From Paracoccaceae bacterium (lineage in GTDB: Bacteria; Pseudomonadota; Alphaproteobacteria; Rhodobacterales; Rhodobacteraceae): a stretch of DNA of 64,000 bases. Of the stretch, positions 26,415 through 35,077 are shown piece by piece (position 1 is the stretch's first letter; each line of letters opens with the position of its first letter). Made by a program: the position numbers and the translations under genes. The notes under the pieces were generated by a model. That model had not been told where the DNA came from. It worked only from the letters and a program-made list of their open reading frames with translations, and searched no databases. Location of the stretch: NCBI GenBank assembly GCA_022843025.1, contig JALHOL010000008.1, positions 62,001 through 126,000 on the forward strand, written 5' to 3'.

Positions 26415-27920
26415 TCAGCGCGGTTTGGGGCTGACCCAACCCCGGCTGAACTGGCAGAAGGGCGGATCAAGGCCGGCGAGTTGGAAGCCAAGCCCTTCGA
26501 ACAGACGCATCGACGACAGGTTGTCCTTGTGGACGACAGCATCAAAGCGTTCCACGCCCCGGCATCTGCTCATCGCGAGCGACAAGGCCGCAAAGGCAAT
26601 GCGTTTGCCTTGCATCGCTTCGTCCACGACGATGGATACCTGGCCCACCGTGCCCGCAAGATCGATGCGGACATGGGCAACAGGTGCCTGGTTCATTTCA
26701 ACGACAAACAGCCGACGTTCTGGCTGTGCAAGGGCGCGGGCAAACCATTCCAGATGATCAGGCAAGCTGACGGCCTGCCCAGATTTGTAGAACCGTTCTG
26801 CCCCACCGGAAGAACGCCAGCGCCAGATCATTTCGGCATCGTTCAAGGTTGCAGGACGGAGTGTCAGATCCGGCAGCACCTGCATGATCGCGGCCACGCG
26901 GTCAACGCCCATGCCATCCGACAGGGCGCTTGCGGCGTCTGACATGGCCTTGACGTCAAGGGTCTGGATCAGGGCGGACAGGTCTGCTGCGCTGATCGAA
27001 GGCAGGATGGTCCGTGCGGCGCCGCTGGCTTCGAGGCCGTGCGCCACGGTCTTTTGGTTTTCGGCCAGTACGACCGTCAGCGCCGGCAGGCCAAGCGCGC
27101 ATCTTTCCCAAGCTGTGGACCCGGCGGCTCCGATGCAGAGGTCGGCCTCTGCCATCAGGGTCGCCATATCCGGGGCGTTGACGATCAGGCGCGCGTCAGG
27201 CAGCGCTGCGACCTGATCGGTCAAAGACGCGATATGCGGTGATGAAGCACCGATCACGGCCGTCAGGGCAAAGCCGCGGCCCGTGAGTTTTTCAAGAAAA
27301 ATGCCCGTTGCGTTGCCGGCATCAACCCCGCCCATTGTGATGAGGATGCGGCGCACCGGATCGCGCTGTCTTGCCAGAGAGGTGGCACGAAGAGCGGCAA
27401 ATTCGGGGCGAAGCAGTGCGAAGGTTGGTCCGATCAGGCGCGGCGCGTCGTTGGACAGGACCGCATCATACGCGTTGGGATAGCGCCCTGCCGTGGAATC
27501 GACCAACAGGTCAGCCGTCAGCATGCGATCTGCCAGATCATCAATCACAAGCACGCTGGACGTGCCGCGGACGGGGTCCGTCCACCGCGCGTCCAACGCG
27601 TAATGGTCAACGACCAGCCATGCCGGTTGCAGCTTTTGCAGGATCGGCAACACATGCCGCGCATCTTCGGCCATGGTGGTGCCAAGCCATGCAGAATGAG
27701 CAAGATCATCCTGCCCCGCACCCGCCTGTGGCAGGGCGATCAGATCATGGCCTTCGATCCGCAGTCTTGCCACAAGGGATTCCGGCAGGTTGCGACACAG
27801 GAACGTGCATCTTGCGCCGCGTGCGGCAAGGGCATTTGCAAGGGTCAGGCAACGCATGAAGTGGCCTGTCCCAATGCTGACCGAAGCATCGGTCCGAAAG
27901 GCGATGTCAGCCTTCGACAT
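26415..27920 (-). CDS. pseG: PseG-PseH fusion: UDP-sugar hydrolase and N-acetyltransferase of pseudaminic acid synthesis
   Basis: A 501-residue bifunctional protein. Residues 1-350 are PseG, the GT-B-like hydrolase removing UDP from UDP-2,4-diacetamido-2,4,6-trideoxy-L-altrose, with the catalytic His20 in the motif SIGTGHFMRC. Residues 352-501 form a GNAT domain (LTLRPATLNDAEMIWRWRS to RLFEGLGFQ) corresponding to PseH, which N-acetylates the 4-amino group just before the hydrolysis step. In Campylobacter and Helicobacter these are separate proteins. The ATG at 27920 overlaps the end of wbuZ by 14 nt; the frame is open further upstream but only inside wbuZ. Cytoplasmic. Confidence 0.88.
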   Translation of the reverse strand: MSKADIAFRTDASVSIGTGHFMRCLTLANALAARGARCTFLCRNLPESLVARLRIEGHDLIALPQAGAGQDDLAHSAWLGTTMAEDARHVLPILQKLQPAWLVVDHYALDARWTDPVRGTSSVLVIDDLADRMLTADLLVDSTAGRYPNAYDAVLSNDAPRLIGPTFALLRPEFAALRATSLARQRDPVRRILITMGGVDAGNATGIFLEKLTGRGFALTAVIGASSPHIASLTDQVAALPDARLIVNAPDMATLMAEADLCIGAAGSTAWERCALGLPALTVVLAENQKTVAHGLEASGAARTILPSISAADLSALIQTLDVKAMSDAASALSDGMGVDRVAAIMQVLPDLTLRPATLNDAEMIWRWRSSGGAERFYKSGQAVSLPDHLEWFARALAQPERRLFVVEMNQAPVAHVRIDLAGTVGQVSIVVDEAMQGKRIAFAALSLAMSRCRGVERFDAVVHKDNLSSMRLFEGLGFQLAGLDPPFCQFSRGWVSPKPR

Positions 27921-28677
27921 AGGAAACCCGCGTCGGGAAACCGGCTTCTCCGATTGCGGCCTTTGCCCCTGCGGGGGTGAGTTCCGTAAAATGGAAGATG
28001 CTTGCCGCCGCGACGGCCGAAGCACCGGCCCGGACAGCATCCACCATATCCGCATAGCTTCCGGCACCGCCCGATGCGATTACGGGAATGGAAACGGCGG
28101 CGCAGATGGCGGCGACGAGGTCCAGATCATAGCCTTCCATCGTTCCGTCGCGGTCGATCGAGGTGATCAGGATTTCGCCTGCCCCCATGTCCTGCATTGT
28201 TCTGGCCCATGCCAAGGCATCATGCCCGGTGGGGCGCGTTCCGGAATGGCTGACACATTCCCAGCGATCCGGGCCGATGCTGCGGACATCCATGCTTGCC
28301 ACGATGCATTGCGACCCGTGGCGTGCCGCGATTTCGCTGATCAGTCCCGGGTTGGTATATGCGGCAGAATTCACACTGACCTTGTCTGCGCCCGACCGGA
28401 GAAGGAAGCGCACTTCATCCGCATTGCTGATGCCACCCCCATAGGTGAGCGGAACAAAGCAATCGCTGCCCGCATCGGCCAGCTCTTCAAGGTCCGGCTT
28501 GGTTCCGTTCTGTGTGGCAGAGATATCCAGAAGGATCAGTTCGTCGACTTCGCGCTGATTATAGACGCGAATAGCGGGCAGGACGGACCCGACACGACGC
28601 CAACTGTCGAACTTGGCACCCTTGACCAATCCGACGCCTTTCCAAAGCAGGGTGGGTATGACCCTTATCTTGACCAT
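27907..28677 (-). CDS. wbuZ: HisF-like glycosyl amidation protein WbuZ
   Basis: A 256-residue HisF paralogue. The barrel motifs ITSIDRDGT and PVIASGGAGS are retained and Asp130 is kept at the same number as in T. maritima HisF. The general acid/base Asp11 is Leu11 (PTLLWKG instead of CLDVKDG). Loss of Asp11 with retention of the ammonia-channel barrel is the pattern of the WbuZ group. These work with a HisH-like glutaminase to feed ammonia to an N-acetyl-sugar amidotransferase, not in histidine synthesis. Its start overlaps wbuY by 13 nt and its end overlaps pseGH. Confidence 0.85.
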   Translation of the reverse strand: MVKIRVIPTLLWKGVGLVKGAKFDSWRRVGSVLPAIRVYNQREVDELILLDISATQNGTKPDLEELADAGSDCFVPLTYGGGISNADEVRFLLRSGADKVSVNSAAYTNPGLISEIAARHGSQCIVASMDVRSIGPDRWECVSHSGTRPTGHDALAWARTMQDMGAGEILITSIDRDGTMEGYDLDLVAAICAAVSIPVIASGGAGSYADMVDAVRAGASAVAAASIFHFTELTPAGAKAAIGEAGFPTRVSYVEG

Positions 28678-29303
28678 GTCGCCAGTTCCAAGAAATTCCG
28701 GAGCAAGGCATGGCCTGCGCGGCCACTTTTCTCGGGGTGGAATTGCGTGCCATAGACCCTGCCGGACCTGACTGCCGTTGGCAATGTGGCGCCATAATGA
28801 ACCTCGGCGATCAGATCGTCTTCCTGAACGACGTCCATGGCGTAGCTGTGCACGAAGTAGAAATCGGTTCCCGGCCGGATGCCGCGAAAGAGCGGATCAC
28901 CGGAATGCTGGATCGAGTTCCAGCCGACATGGGGAACACGTTCGGTGCAGCCGAAATTGGCAAGGTGCCGAACCGTTCCCCGGATCAGGCCAAGCCCCTT
29001 GGTCGGGCCTTCGGCGCCAGCCCCTTCGTCGCCAAAATCGGCCAGGAGCTGCATCCCAACGCAGATGCCCAGCAGATCCGTCTTTCCGCCGGCGACCCAA
29101 TCGCGAAGCGCATCAACCCAGCCCCTTTGGTGCAGGTCGTTCATGGAGGATGTGAAGTTGCCGACACCCGGCAGGATGGCGGCACGATAGTCGGCAAGCC
29201 GGGACGGATCTTCGATCAGGTCGGCATTCGTTCCAAGATTTTCGAATGCACGGAGGACTGATCCAAGATTGCCGCTGCCGTAATCGATGACGCCAACCTT
29301 CAT
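28665..29303 (-). CDS. wbuY: HisH-like glutamine amidotransferase subunit WbuY
   Basis: A 212-residue class I glutamine amidotransferase. The nucleophile lies in GICVGMQLL and the catalytic His/Glu in QFHPEKS. It releases ammonia from glutamine for its synthase partner. The order amidotransferase (pseA) - hisH-like - hisF-like, all overlapping or a few nt apart, marks it as the glutaminase of a sugar-amidination complex. Histidine biosynthesis is unlikely because no other his gene is present and the HisF partner lacks Asp11. Confidence 0.88.
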   Translation of the reverse strand: MKVGVIDYGSGNLGSVLRAFENLGTNADLIEDPSRLADYRAAILPGVGNFTSSMNDLHQRGWVDALRDWVAGGKTDLLGICVGMQLLADFGDEGAGAEGPTKGLGLIRGTVRHLANFGCTERVPHVGWNSIQHSGDPLFRGIRPGTDFYFVHSYAMDVVQEDDLIAEVHYGATLPTAVRSGRVYGTQFHPEKSGRAGHALLRNFLELATWSR

Positions 29304-29305
29304 TT

Positions 29306-30457
29306 TCAGGTATTGTCGTAGTTAATCTTGGTCAAGTTGCCGCGCGCGTCCTTTTGCAGGGACCCGTCAGCATTTCGCAGGAACAACTTCTTGTTGGTGA
29401 AGCGGTCACACACGCGGATGAAGTCATCGACCGTCATGTCGAGGGGTTCGAGAATATCCTTCAGGGGCTTGCCAAGGTATTCCCAAGGGAACTTGCCATC
29501 ATGGCGCATCACGGCATCCAGACCGTCCTGGCGGCTAAGCCGGTTACGGCGGATGTGCAGGCAGGCCAGATCGGTTGCGCGACCGAAGCCGAACTTCAGG
29601 AACTTGAAGTAATCGTGAATACCAGTTTGGTAATTGTCCAGGTTTTCGTAATTCACGATCGAGCCTTCGACGGCCTTATGATAAGTCGTGAAACCGTTCG
29701 CGCCGGATATCAGGGCGTTGGACAGTCCATCCCAGGGAATATAATGCCCGAGGAAGAGCCCCGTTACACCAACACGTGCCAATTCAGCATCGGTGGGATA
29801 GGTGTAATTGATCAGGTCTTTCGTCTGAATGCCGTTTTGGCCGATCAAATCGGTTACGCGCAGGCCCAGCAAACCGCCAAATTCCTCAAGCCATCTGCGA
29901 TTGAGAATATTATTCGTCTGCGAGGCTGCTGGACCGCCATACTCGTTTTGAGAGTTTTCACCCCAAACAATCAACGGAACATTGAATTGAACCGCCGCGC
30001 GGACGGGGATGGTAAAAATCCCCACATGTTCGGGCCAGGAAATATCACCGACCTGCGTCAGGCCAATCCGGTTCAGCGTTGCCCGCACCTTCGGGTTCGG
30101 GGACACCTCGACATAATCAACGCCAAGGCTTTTCAGATTCTCGATATTCTGGCGCCCGATATCGGAAAGGTCGCAGGTGGTTGACGTCACGCATAGCGGA
30201 TTAAGGCCAAGCTGAAGCATCCGGATGACCTGATAGGTGCTGTCCTTGCCACCGCTGACGGGAACGATGCAATCCCAGTTGCTGCCGTCTTTCTGGCGAT
30301 ACCGGTCGAGAATTTCCAGAAGTTCGGTATAGCGCTTGTCCCAGTCCACGTCCTTGCGGCCTTCATAGGCACGGCAAGCGTTGCAGACACCCTCATCGTC
30401 CAGCATCAGGTCTGGCTTGGTGTCCGGCATGATGCATCGCGAACAGTACTTCAACAT
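29306..30457 (-). CDS. pseA: N-acetyl sugar amidotransferase PseA/WbuX
   Basis: A 383-residue PP-loop ATP pyrophosphatase of the WbpG/WbuX/PseA family, which converts an N-acetyl group on a sugar to an acetamidino group with ATP and ammonia. An N-terminal cysteine set (CSRCIMP and GVCNACRAY) probably binds zinc. The PP-loop is PVSGGKDSTYQ. In Campylobacter PseA makes the 7-acetamidino form of pseudaminic acid. Here it sits within the pse operon, so the same product is likely, though the exact position is inference. It is 2 nt from wbuY and its codon use appears AT-richer than the chromosomal background. Confidence 0.88.
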   Translation of the reverse strand: MLKYCSRCIMPDTKPDLMLDDEGVCNACRAYEGRKDVDWDKRYTELLEILDRYRQKDGSNWDCIVPVSGGKDSTYQVIRMLQLGLNPLCVTSTTCDLSDIGRQNIENLKSLGVDYVEVSPNPKVRATLNRIGLTQVGDISWPEHVGIFTIPVRAAVQFNVPLIVWGENSQNEYGGPAASQTNNILNRRWLEEFGGLLGLRVTDLIGQNGIQTKDLINYTYPTDAELARVGVTGLFLGHYIPWDGLSNALISGANGFTTYHKAVEGSIVNYENLDNYQTGIHDYFKFLKFGFGRATDLACLHIRRNRLSRQDGLDAVMRHDGKFPWEYLGKPLKDILEPLDMTVDDFIRVCDRFTNKKLFLRNADGSLQKDARGNLTKINYDNT

Positions 30458-30458
30458 T

Positions 30459-31091
30459 TCAGACAGACCCCGTGCGCTTTTCCATCAGGAACCAAGTTAC
30501 GTCATCTTGCGGGAACTGCGGGTCGCGCCGATAGGCAAAGCCGTAATCCACAAGCGACATGTTCGGATGCCGGTCGAGGATTTCGCCTGCGAAATCACGC
30601 TTGAACAGCTTGTCGGTCTGGTTGCGGTAAGGAATCGCAACCGGCGACGGGTTGTAGTATTCCGCGACCAGCAGCCAACGCTTGGTGCTGTCAACAAGCC
30701 GGTCATAGACCTCGGGCAGCAGATCCGGATTGAGGTGAATGAGAACGCCCTTGATCAGCGCCAGATCGGCCTTTGCCTTGGGCGTAAAGTCGATGATCGA
30801 CCCGCAATAGACGTTCTCTTTCCCGATCAGTTCACCAAGCTGCGCGGCGGCGGCTTCGTTGATCTCGGCCGCTTCAAAGGCCATGCCCGGGAAAAGATGG
30901 CCCAAAGCGCGCAGGTTCATCCCGATATTCGCGCCGAACTCGATGCAGCTTTTGATCCCATAGGCCTGCCGCAGCGCCCGCGAGAAAAAGTTGAGGTTCG
31001 ACGCAAGAAGTTGCGGGCTGTTGTTTCGTGAGATGTAGTCACGCCCAAATTCGCCTGCCCAGAACGCCTCTTGTTCGGTTGAGTAACTCAT
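30459..31091 (-). CDS. Pseudaminic acid biosynthesis-associated methylase
   Basis: A 210-residue class I SAM methyltransferase. SAM motif I is IEFGANIGMNLRAL, and the N-terminus EQEAFWAGEFGRDYISRN is the hallmark of the small family described as associated with pseudaminic acid loci. It probably methylates a Pse derivative or its acyl group; the position is unknown. The start has gaggaa upstream and overlaps the pseF stop in an ATGA. The next gene starts 1 nt after its stop. Confidence 0.88.
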   Translation of the reverse strand: MSYSTEQEAFWAGEFGRDYISRNNSPQLLASNLNFFSRALRQAYGIKSCIEFGANIGMNLRALGHLFPGMAFEAAEINEAAAAQLGELIGKENVYCGSIIDFTPKAKADLALIKGVLIHLNPDLLPEVYDRLVDSTKRWLLVAEYYNPSPVAIPYRNQTDKLFKRDFAGEILDRHPNMSLVDYGFAYRRDPQFPQDDVTWFLMEKRTGSV

Positions 31092-31789
31092 TGTCTTTCC
31101 TCGGTTTGACGAAGGCAGCGGTAAAGGATTTCTGCGAAGTTCCAGTCTTCTTCGGTGTCGATGTCCTGGACCAGATGCCTTGGCAAAATGATGGTCGTGG
31201 AGCCCGGGCCGTAGATGGAGATGCCGCCCATCCATGCTTCGTATGTTCCCCAATAGAATGCCCCGGCGTCATGCACGGCTTCAACCAGATCTTGTGACCG
31301 AGTAAGTTCATGCGCGGGTTCAAGCATTGTCACGCCGCCGTTTTCCAGCCGCCGCAAGGCGCGCTGGGGCGGGAAGGCAAAGGTCGTCACGGGGAAGCAG
31401 TAATTCGCGCCAGAAGATTTCAGCAGGTCATAGGCCTGTCTGAGGTGTTCGGGCGTAACGAAAGGGGCGGTTGCGTAAAGGCAGCAGACATGGCTGGGTT
31501 GCGGCCCATTCTGCGCCAACCACCGCGTGGCATGTTCGATGACGGCGATCGATGTCGCATGGTCGTCGGACAGTTCCGGTGGCCGCACGAAGGGAACTTC
31601 GGCGCCCGCCTGTTTTGCGATTTCCGCGATTTCCGCATCATCTGTTGAAACAAGGATGCGATCAAAGCATCCGGATGAGGCGGCGGCGTGGATCGGGTGC
31701 GCAATCATCGGCAGGCCGCCGAACGGGCGCACGTTTTTTCTTGGGACGCGTTTCGATCCACCACGAGCGGGAATTATGCAGACCCGCAT
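31088..31789 (-). CDS. pseF: Pseudaminic acid cytidylyltransferase PseF
   Basis: A 233-residue CMP-nonulosonate synthetase that activates pseudaminic acid with CTP. The N-terminal CIIPARGGSKRVPRKN is the CTP-binding motif. VSTDDAEIAEIAKQAGAEVPFVRPPELSDD and a C-terminal DIDTEEDW, which supplies the metal site, match PseF rather than NeuA (short form, no extension). ATG 31789 has no strong RBS. A 124-nt gap separates it from pseC; otherwise it is in the operon. Its product should be the donor for the unknown transferase. Confidence 0.9.
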   Translation of the reverse strand: MRVCIIPARGGSKRVPRKNVRPFGGLPMIAHPIHAAASSGCFDRILVSTDDAEIAEIAKQAGAEVPFVRPPELSDDHATSIAVIEHATRWLAQNGPQPSHVCCLYATAPFVTPEHLRQAYDLLKSSGANYCFPVTTFAFPPQRALRRLENGGVTMLEPAHELTRSQDLVEAVHDAGAFYWGTYEAWMGGISIYGPGSTTIILPRHLVQDIDTEEDWNFAEILYRCLRQTEERQ

Positions 31790-31913
31790 CTCAAGAAAAC
31801 CCCACCTGAAACCGTCATTCCGCAAAAACTACTAATGCGTTTCCAGTACTTCAGCAAGAAGTGTGGCGCAACATTTTGAGCCAGCCTTGCAGAGGGCCCC
31901 CAGAATAAGCGAG

Positions 31914-33068
31914 TTAGTTTAACAGGCCTTTCAATGCCGCGACGACCGTGTTCTGATCTTGCATGGTCAGGGTTGCAAAAAGCGGCAGGCTGATCGCGCT
32001 GCGGTAATATGCTTCGGACTGTGGAAAATCGCCCCAATCGGACCGCAGCTTGCGATAGTAGGGATGCCGGTAGACAGGAATGTAATGCAAATTCACGCCA
32101 ATCCCTGCGCCACGCAGCGCGTTGAAAATGGAGAGATGTGAAGATTCAAGCTTTTGCGGCAATCGCACCACATACAGATGGTGCGCGGATGATGCCTCGG
32201 ATGACCGGCCTTGCAGGATGAGACCGGTTGACTGCAACAGGCTGTCATACCGGTCGGCAAGTTTGGCCCGCGCAGAGACGAAGGCATCGAGCCTGCTCAT
32301 CTGGCTAAGGCCAAGCGCGGCGCAGATGTCTGTCATCCTGTAGTTGAAGCCAAGTTCCAGCTGCTGATAGTACCATGGCCCTTCATTCGGGCCCTCAAAC
32401 AGCGCCGTGTCGCGCGTTATTCCGTGCGACCGGAGCAACTGCATGCTCTGTGCAAGTCCGGCGTCATTGGTCAGCGCCATTCCACCTTCGCCGGTCGTGA
32501 TGATCTTCACAGGGTGGAAACTGAAGACCGTGATGTCGCTGTACTGGCAGGACCCGACCGGTTGATCGCCATACCTTCCGCCAATGGCATGGGACGCGTC
32601 TTCGATGATGCGAAAGCCATATTCACGGCCCAGTGTGGCGATCGCGGCCATATCGGCAGAAAGCCCCGACAGGTGGACAGGAACCACGATCTTTGGCAGG
32701 CGGTTCTGGGCAGCGGCCTGATCGAGCTTTTGCTTCAGCGCGGACACAGACATGTTGCAGGTGATCGGGTCGATATCAACAAAATCGACCTCTGCACCGC
32801 AGTAGAGGCCCGCATTGGACGACGCCACAAAGGTGATCGGGCTGGTCCAGAGGATATCCCCCTTTTGTAGGCCAAGGGCCAGGCAGGCGATATGAAGGGC
32901 CGATGTCGCGCTGTTCACGGCAATCGCATGGGCAACGCCGCAATACCCCGCTACGGCGGCCTCGAACTTTGGAACGCAGGGCCCCTGCGTCAGGAAATCC
33001 GATTGCAGCACATCGACGACGGCGTCGATGTCTTCCTGGTTGATGTCTTGGCGGCCGTACGGGATCAC
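31914..33068 (-). CDS. pseC: UDP-4-amino-4,6-dideoxy-N-acetyl-altrosamine transaminase PseC
   Basis: A 384-residue PLP-dependent aminotransferase of the DegT/DnrJ/EryC1 family, second step of the pathway. It has NSATSALHIACLALGL, TSPITFVASSNA, IIEDASHAIGGRY and the PLP lysine in FSFHPVKIITTGEGGM. NYRMTDICAALGLSQM is also typical. The start is GTG placed directly after the pseB stop codon. PseC rather than PseC-like (LegC) is supported by the pse context and the GRQDINQEDI N-terminus. Confidence 0.9.
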   Translation of the reverse strand: MIPYGRQDINQEDIDAVVDVLQSDFLTQGPCVPKFEAAVAGYCGVAHAIAVNSATSALHIACLALGLQKGDILWTSPITFVASSNAGLYCGAEVDFVDIDPITCNMSVSALKQKLDQAAAQNRLPKIVVPVHLSGLSADMAAIATLGREYGFRIIEDASHAIGGRYGDQPVGSCQYSDITVFSFHPVKIITTGEGGMALTNDAGLAQSMQLLRSHGITRDTALFEGPNEGPWYYQQLELGFNYRMTDICAALGLSQMSRLDAFVSARAKLADRYDSLLQSTGLILQGRSSEASSAHHLYVVRLPQKLESSHLSIFNALRGAGIGVNLHYIPVYRHPYYRKLRSDWGDFPQSEAYYRSAISLPLFATLTMQDQNTVVAALKGLLN

Positions 33069-34067
33069 CTAGATCGCCCCCATCTTTGATGAATGCGCGT
33101 CGATCCAGGTGCGCAGTTCGGCCGGCTGCATCCAGTCCGGATTCGTATCGCTGGAATAGGAGAAATCTTCGCTCACCCGGACACCATCCTTGATGCGGGC
33201 TGGCGATGAAGACCAGTTGTTGATGGCCGGAAGGATCTTGAAATGGTCCTGATATTCATAGGTGAAAGGGGCATCTTCCACGCTGACCATCATCTCGTGC
33301 AGCTTTTCGCCGGGGCGAATGCCGACGATGTCTTGGCGCGCGTCCGGGGCGACGACAGATGCAATCTCGGTCACCTTCATGGACGGGATCTTTTTCACAT
33401 AGATCTCGCCGCCTTCCATGTCTTCCAGCGCGTGCCAGACAAGTTTGACCCCTTGATCGAGGGTGATCATGAAGCGCGTCATCCGGGGGTCCGTGATCGG
33501 CAGAACGCCACTGTCCTTGATGGACATGAAGAACGGGATGACCGATCCACGCGATCCCATGACATTGCCATATCTGACGACAGAGAACCGTGTTCCATGT
33601 TCGCCTGAATAGGCATTTCCCGCCACGAACAGTTTGTCCGATGCCAGTTTTGATGCGCCATACAGGTTGATGGGGCTACAGGCCTTGTCTGTCGAAAGCG
33701 CCACGACCCGCTTAACATTGCAGCCGATGCAGGCGTCGATCACGTTCATCGCGCCGTTCACATTGGTCTTGATGCACTCGAACGGGTTGTATTCCGCCGT
33801 TGGCACGATCTTGGTCGCCGCGGCATGGATGACGTAGTCAACGCCTTGGAAGGCGCGGAACAGCCGTTCCCTGTCACGCACGTCGCCGATGAAAAAGCGG
33901 ACGCGGGGATCGTTGTTGTAGAGCTTTGCCATCTCCCACTGCTTCATCTCATCGCGGGAAAAGATGATGAGCTTGTGCGGATTGAAACGAGCGAGCGTCA
34001 TTTCGGCGAATGCGTGGCCGAACGAACCGGTGCCGCCGGTTACAAGGATCGTCTTTCCATCCATCAT
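33069..34067 (-). CDS. pseB: UDP-N-acetylglucosamine 4,6-dehydratase (inverting) PseB
   Basis: A 332-residue extended SDR enzyme, the first step from UDP-GlcNAc. Rossmann motif TGGTGSFGHAFAEMTL; HAAATKIVPTAEYNP (PseB/FlaA1 signature replacing the usual first Tyr region); catalytic YGASK and RYGNVMGSRGSVIPFF. The C-terminus GIRPGEKLHEMM is also diagnostic. It starts at ATG 34067 or 34064 with a weak RBS. It is followed without gap by pseC, so the first two steps are coexpressed. Confidence 0.93.
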   Translation of the reverse strand: MMDGKTILVTGGTGSFGHAFAEMTLARFNPHKLIIFSRDEMKQWEMAKLYNNDPRVRFFIGDVRDRERLFRAFQGVDYVIHAAATKIVPTAEYNPFECIKTNVNGAMNVIDACIGCNVKRVVALSTDKACSPINLYGASKLASDKLFVAGNAYSGEHGTRFSVVRYGNVMGSRGSVIPFFMSIKDSGVLPITDPRMTRFMITLDQGVKLVWHALEDMEGGEIYVKKIPSMKVTEIASVVAPDARQDIVGIRPGEKLHEMMVSVEDAPFTYEYQDHFKILPAINNWSSSPARIKDGVRVSEDFSYSSDTNPDWMQPAELRTWIDAHSSKMGAI

Positions 34068-34122
34068 CTTCAGAATCGTCCCGCGTTGTTTTTGCTGTGG
34101 TTATCGGTCGATCGCGTTGAAG

Positions 34123-34857
34123 CTAGCGCCGCCAAAGGTACACGTCGTTCAGGCGTTCAGCTTGCCTGAACCCCGCGTCCTGCATCCGTGTTTCGATCAT
34201 CTGGGTGTCGTCCGGGCCGTTCGGATAAACCCTTGGATGCAGCTCCATGATCACGAGCGTTGCCTTTTTCACCTGGTCCCACTCGTTCCGCATCAGATCA
34301 AGTTCCCCGCCCTCGATATCGCAGACAAGGCTGTATCCTGCCGTATCACCAAGGCTGTTCACCAGTTCGGCAAGCGTAATCGCAGGAACCTTGATGACCT
34401 GTTCGCGCGTATCGCCCGGCTTTGCCAGCCGGTTGGAGTGGATGTTGTCGCCGATGGCAAAGGCAAGGTGTGATGCCCCATAGCCGACGGCCGCGTTGAT
34501 CACCTCGGCGCCGCTGTCTGGCCGCTGCGTCGCATTCTGACGACAGATGTCGATGAGCGCGGGGTTTGCTTCGACCACGACATGCCGGACACCCGCTGCC
34601 AAACGCGATTGTATCAGGCTGGACAGAACCCCGATCGATCCCCCCAATTCAACAACCGGAAAGGAGGGATTAAGATGGCGCTGCACGAACTCGGCTTCTT
34701 CCATCTCATACTTCTTGCGTAGAAGGGCGTTGCCCACGCCGGGGGGGCTGTCTGATGGGATGCGAACCGACAGTCCATGGAAATCAAAGATATAACCGTG
34801 CCGGGCAACATGACGCGCGATACGGCGGCGTCGTAGGAAATCCCGGATGAATGTCAT
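34123..34857 (-). CDS. FkbM-family SAM methyltransferase (second copy)
   Basis: A 244-residue FkbM-type methyltransferase: VVELGGSIGVLSSLIQS (SAM motif I), HVVVEANPALIDICRQN (motif II), and YSLVCDIEGGELDLM (the family's DIEG motif). It is the first gene of the leftward operon, 55 nt before pseB, and probably O-methylates a sugar of the same glycan. ATG 34857 was chosen over a frame open to 34995 because the extension has no family similarity. It differs from the rightward FkbM copy in length and sequence. Confidence 0.8.
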   Translation of the reverse strand: MTFIRDFLRRRRIARHVARHGYIFDFHGLSVRIPSDSPPGVGNALLRKKYEMEEAEFVQRHLNPSFPVVELGGSIGVLSSLIQSRLAAGVRHVVVEANPALIDICRQNATQRPDSGAEVINAAVGYGASHLAFAIGDNIHSNRLAKPGDTREQVIKVPAITLAELVNSLGDTAGYSLVCDIEGGELDLMRNEWDQVKKATLVIMELHPRVYPNGPDDTQMIETRMQDAGFRQAERLNDVYLWRR

Positions 34858-35020
34858 CTTTGCCTGATCCCGCGAATGTTCGGCCTTTGGTCGTTCGGCA
34901 CGATATGTGGCGTTTGGACCGTCCCGCAGGGCAGTGCATAATCCATCGCACGGGGTGGAGCAAGCAAAGCGCAGGTTCTGCTGTCTTGGTGGCATAGCAG
35001 CGCCGTTGGGCCGGAAAAGG

Positions 35021-35050
35021 GAAAGCCCCGGCAGTGCTGCCGGGGCTTTC
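35021..35050 (-). terminator. Terminator of pnp
   Basis: Perfect inverted repeat (GAAAGCCCCGGCAG / CTGCCGGGGCTTTC, 2-nt centre) 28 nt past the pnp stop. The symmetric stem and flanking purine/T runs could act in both directions. The remaining gap to the FkbM start holds no gene. Confidence 0.75.
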
Positions 35051-35077
35051 CAGATATCTGGTGAAAGAGGGTCAGGC

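Noticed and set aside
27907-29303. Histidine biosynthesis hisH-hisF pair
   Set aside because: HisF lacks Asp11, the genes are embedded between pseA and pseGH, and no other his gene is present. A glycosyl-amidation role fits better.
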